Below are positions 36,136 through 37,164 of a DNA stretch of 37,164 bases, one piece after another. How positions within the stretch are numbered: the first letter of the stretch is position 1; every line of letters begins with the position of its first letter. Origin of the DNA: Gammaproteobacteria bacterium (lineage in GTDB: Bacteria; Pseudomonadota; Gammaproteobacteria; HK1); NCBI GenBank assembly GCA_022822245.1, contig JAJECB010000028.1, forward strand, positions 1-37,164. The letters run 5' to 3'. The notes beneath the pieces were generated by a model. The model did no database searches, had not been told where the DNA came from, and saw only the letters and a list, made by a program, of their open reading frames with translations. The translations under genes and the position numbers were made by a program.

Positions 36136-36378
36136 ATGCCCAAGCCCCCCGACTTCCGTGGTGTCGCCAAAGTGTTCTGGAGCGGACGCAGCCAGGCGGT
36201 TCGCCTGCCCGCGGCATGCCGGTTCAAGACCTCCGAGGTCGAGGTGATCAAGGAGGGAGACTCGGTCACGCTGCGTCCGCGCGGAAAGAACTGGTCAGCA
36301 TTCTTCGACTCGCCGGCCCGCGGACGCTTGCCGGAGCGGCGCCAGCCTCCCCTCGAGGAGCGAGACGAGATGCGATGA
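36136..36378 (+). CDS. vapB: VapB-type antitoxin
   Basis: The 80-residue product starts MPKPPDFRGVAKVFWSGRSQ and continues AVRLPAACRF, the VapB swapped-hairpin motif (G-x-SQAVRLP), followed by TSEVEVIKEGDSVTLRPRG. The basic C-terminal tail should contact the toxin. ATG 36136 is preferred because GAGG lies 9-12 bases upstream; a GTG at 36115 would lengthen it by seven residues. The stop overlaps the vapC start by four bases (ATGA). Confidence 0.92.
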   Translation: MPKPPDFRGVAKVFWSGRSQAVRLPAACRFKTSEVEVIKEGDSVTLRPRGKNWSAFFDSPARGRLPERRQPPLEERDEMR

Positions 36379-36785
36379 TGTTCATGCTGGATACGGACAT
36401 CTGCATCTACCTCATCAACGAGCGCGACGAGACGCTTCGAACGCGGTTTGAAGCGAACTCGAGCGGGATCTGCATCTCCGCCGTTACCCACGCCGAGCTT
36501 CGATACGGCGCGGCGCACTCGGCTCGCGTCGAAGAGAACACCCGGGAGATTGAAGCCTTCTGCCTTGACCTCGACATCCTCCCCTTCGATGCGGCGGCGG
36601 GCGTTCACTACGGGGAGATCCGGCATGCCCTCGTGTCGCGCGGCCGGCCGATCGGGGCAAACGACCTCCTGATCGCGGCCCACGCTCGAAGTGCCGGCGC
36701 TACCCTCGTCACGAACAATGAAGGGGAATTCGGACGCGTGCCCGGACTGCGGGTAGAAAACTGGCTCGAGGAGGCGGCCAAGTGA
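36375..36785 (+). CDS. vapC: VapC-type PIN-domain toxin
   Basis: The 136-residue toxin starts MMFMLDTDICIYLINERDE with the DTD metal site. It has Glu in VTHAELRYGAAHS, the Asp in GANDLLIAAHA, and TLVTNNEGEFGRVPGL near the end. It resembles the initiator-tRNA-cleaving VapC group (MLDTDICIYLI), though the target is inferred. The ATGA overlap with vapB fixes the start at 36375. It is followed in the same frame by a fragment of a much larger protein. Confidence 0.93.
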   Translation: MMFMLDTDICIYLINERDETLRTRFEANSSGICISAVTHAELRYGAAHSARVEENTREIEAFCLDLDILPFDAAAGVHYGEIRHALVSRGRPIGANDLLIAAHARSAGATLVTNNEGEFGRVPGLRVENWLEEAAK

Positions 36786-36818
36786 GGCGCACGATCAATC
36801 GATCGGAACCGTGGTGCG

Positions 36819-37164
36819 ATGCCGCCGTCGCCGAGCTCGGAACGGAAAGAGAAAGGGACTGACGCGAGCCGCCCGGACTTCCTTATCCGGCCAACACGGG
36901 CGGCGGAAGCCCCGCCGGTCGCGGTCTTCATGGACGGCTTCCAGTATCACCGCGAATCGACGGACCAGGACTCGGCGAAACGGATGGCCCTCGTGCGGGC
37001 GGGATTCCTGGTGTGGTCGCTCACCTGGCATGACCTGGAAGCGGCCTTCGGGAGGCAGGCGCAGGCCGTCGATTTCTTCGACGACGAGGCGGCTGGCGTC
37101 GCCCCCACGACTGCGTCGAAGTCGCGGGACTTGGAGGAATTGCAACGGCGGCTGGACGATGGGT
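36819..37164 (+). CDS. Fragment resembling the C-terminal part of a large DEAD/DEAH-box helicase
   Basis: From ATG 36819 the frame reads to the window end without a stop. The segment SRPDFLIRPTRAAEAPPVAV, then FMDGFQYHRESTDQDSAKRM and ALVRAGFLVWSLTWHDLEAA, resembles, from memory, the C-terminal region of very large DUF1998-type helicases found in defence loci. In that family the region lies at the far end of proteins of more than 1,500 residues, yet here only ~34 codons precede it, immediately after vapC. There is no good ribosome-binding site. It looks like a 5'-truncated remnant, perhaps left when vapBC inserted. The rest lies outside the window. Confidence 0.5.
   Translation, partial: MPPSPSSERKEKGTDASRPDFLIRPTRAAEAPPVAVFMDGFQYHRESTDQDSAKRMALVRAGFLVWSLTWHDLEAAFGRQAQAVDFFDDEAAGVAPTTASKSRDLEELQRRLDDG

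Overview
The window is a very GC-rich, gene-dense bacterial chromosome segment. It most likely comes from an uncultured proteobacterium, probably on or near the gammaproteobacterial branch. This reading rests on a close YheS-type ABC-F protein beside AvtA, a TPP-riboswitch-controlled thiC, and a GcvA-like LysR regulator. It is an inference from remembered protein similarity; no 16S rRNA or tRNA gene was seen. The segment is unusual for that group because it carries almost the whole coenzyme F420 pathway.

Layout. 1-3.2 kb: the end of a Cys/Met PLP enzyme, a PaiB-like flavoprotein, a class III CoA-transferase and a glutathione S-transferase whose ribosome-binding site lies in a switchable hairpin pair. 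3.2-9.6 kb: LysR regulator, thiC with its riboswitch and promoter, tag, a CoA-binding protein, metY and a secreted TPR protein. 10-16.7 kb (minus strand): yheS and avtA, then acetoacetyl-CoA synthetase tightly coupled to two GNAT acetyltransferases. 16.7-20.3 kb: a DUF4258 pair whose first gene is broken by an amber codon, then a divergent epoxide hydrolase and acyl-CoA ligase. 20.5-25.2 kb: glnA with strong hairpins after it, a structured repeat and an exported M16 peptidase.

25.4-33.8 kb is the F420 region: an LLM flavin/F420 oxidoreductase (minus), a Phd/PIN toxin-antitoxin operon, then npdG, cofE, cofD, cofC and a CofG-CofH fusion (fbiC) on the plus strand. Together these make F420 and reduce it with NADPH. 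No dehydro-F420-0 reductase is visible, which bears on which F420 variant is made. An AbrB/PIN module, an ACC deaminase gene with the diagnostic residues, and a VapBC module follow. The window ends in a fragment resembling the C-terminal part of a very large DEAD/DEAH-box helicase.

The least explained signal is a family of intergenic palindromic elements: a minimal copy (2471-2533), a full copy (22004-22264), an intermediate copy (35788-35968) and a possible decayed copy (26542-26651). The two larger copies have terminal inverted repeats and a second nested inverted repeat. Between them, both arms change together so that pairing is kept. The full copy also carries two extra 13-bp-stem hairpins. 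This is the best candidate here for an undescribed element. A smaller REP-like motif (GCGGGCTGGAA) occurs three times.
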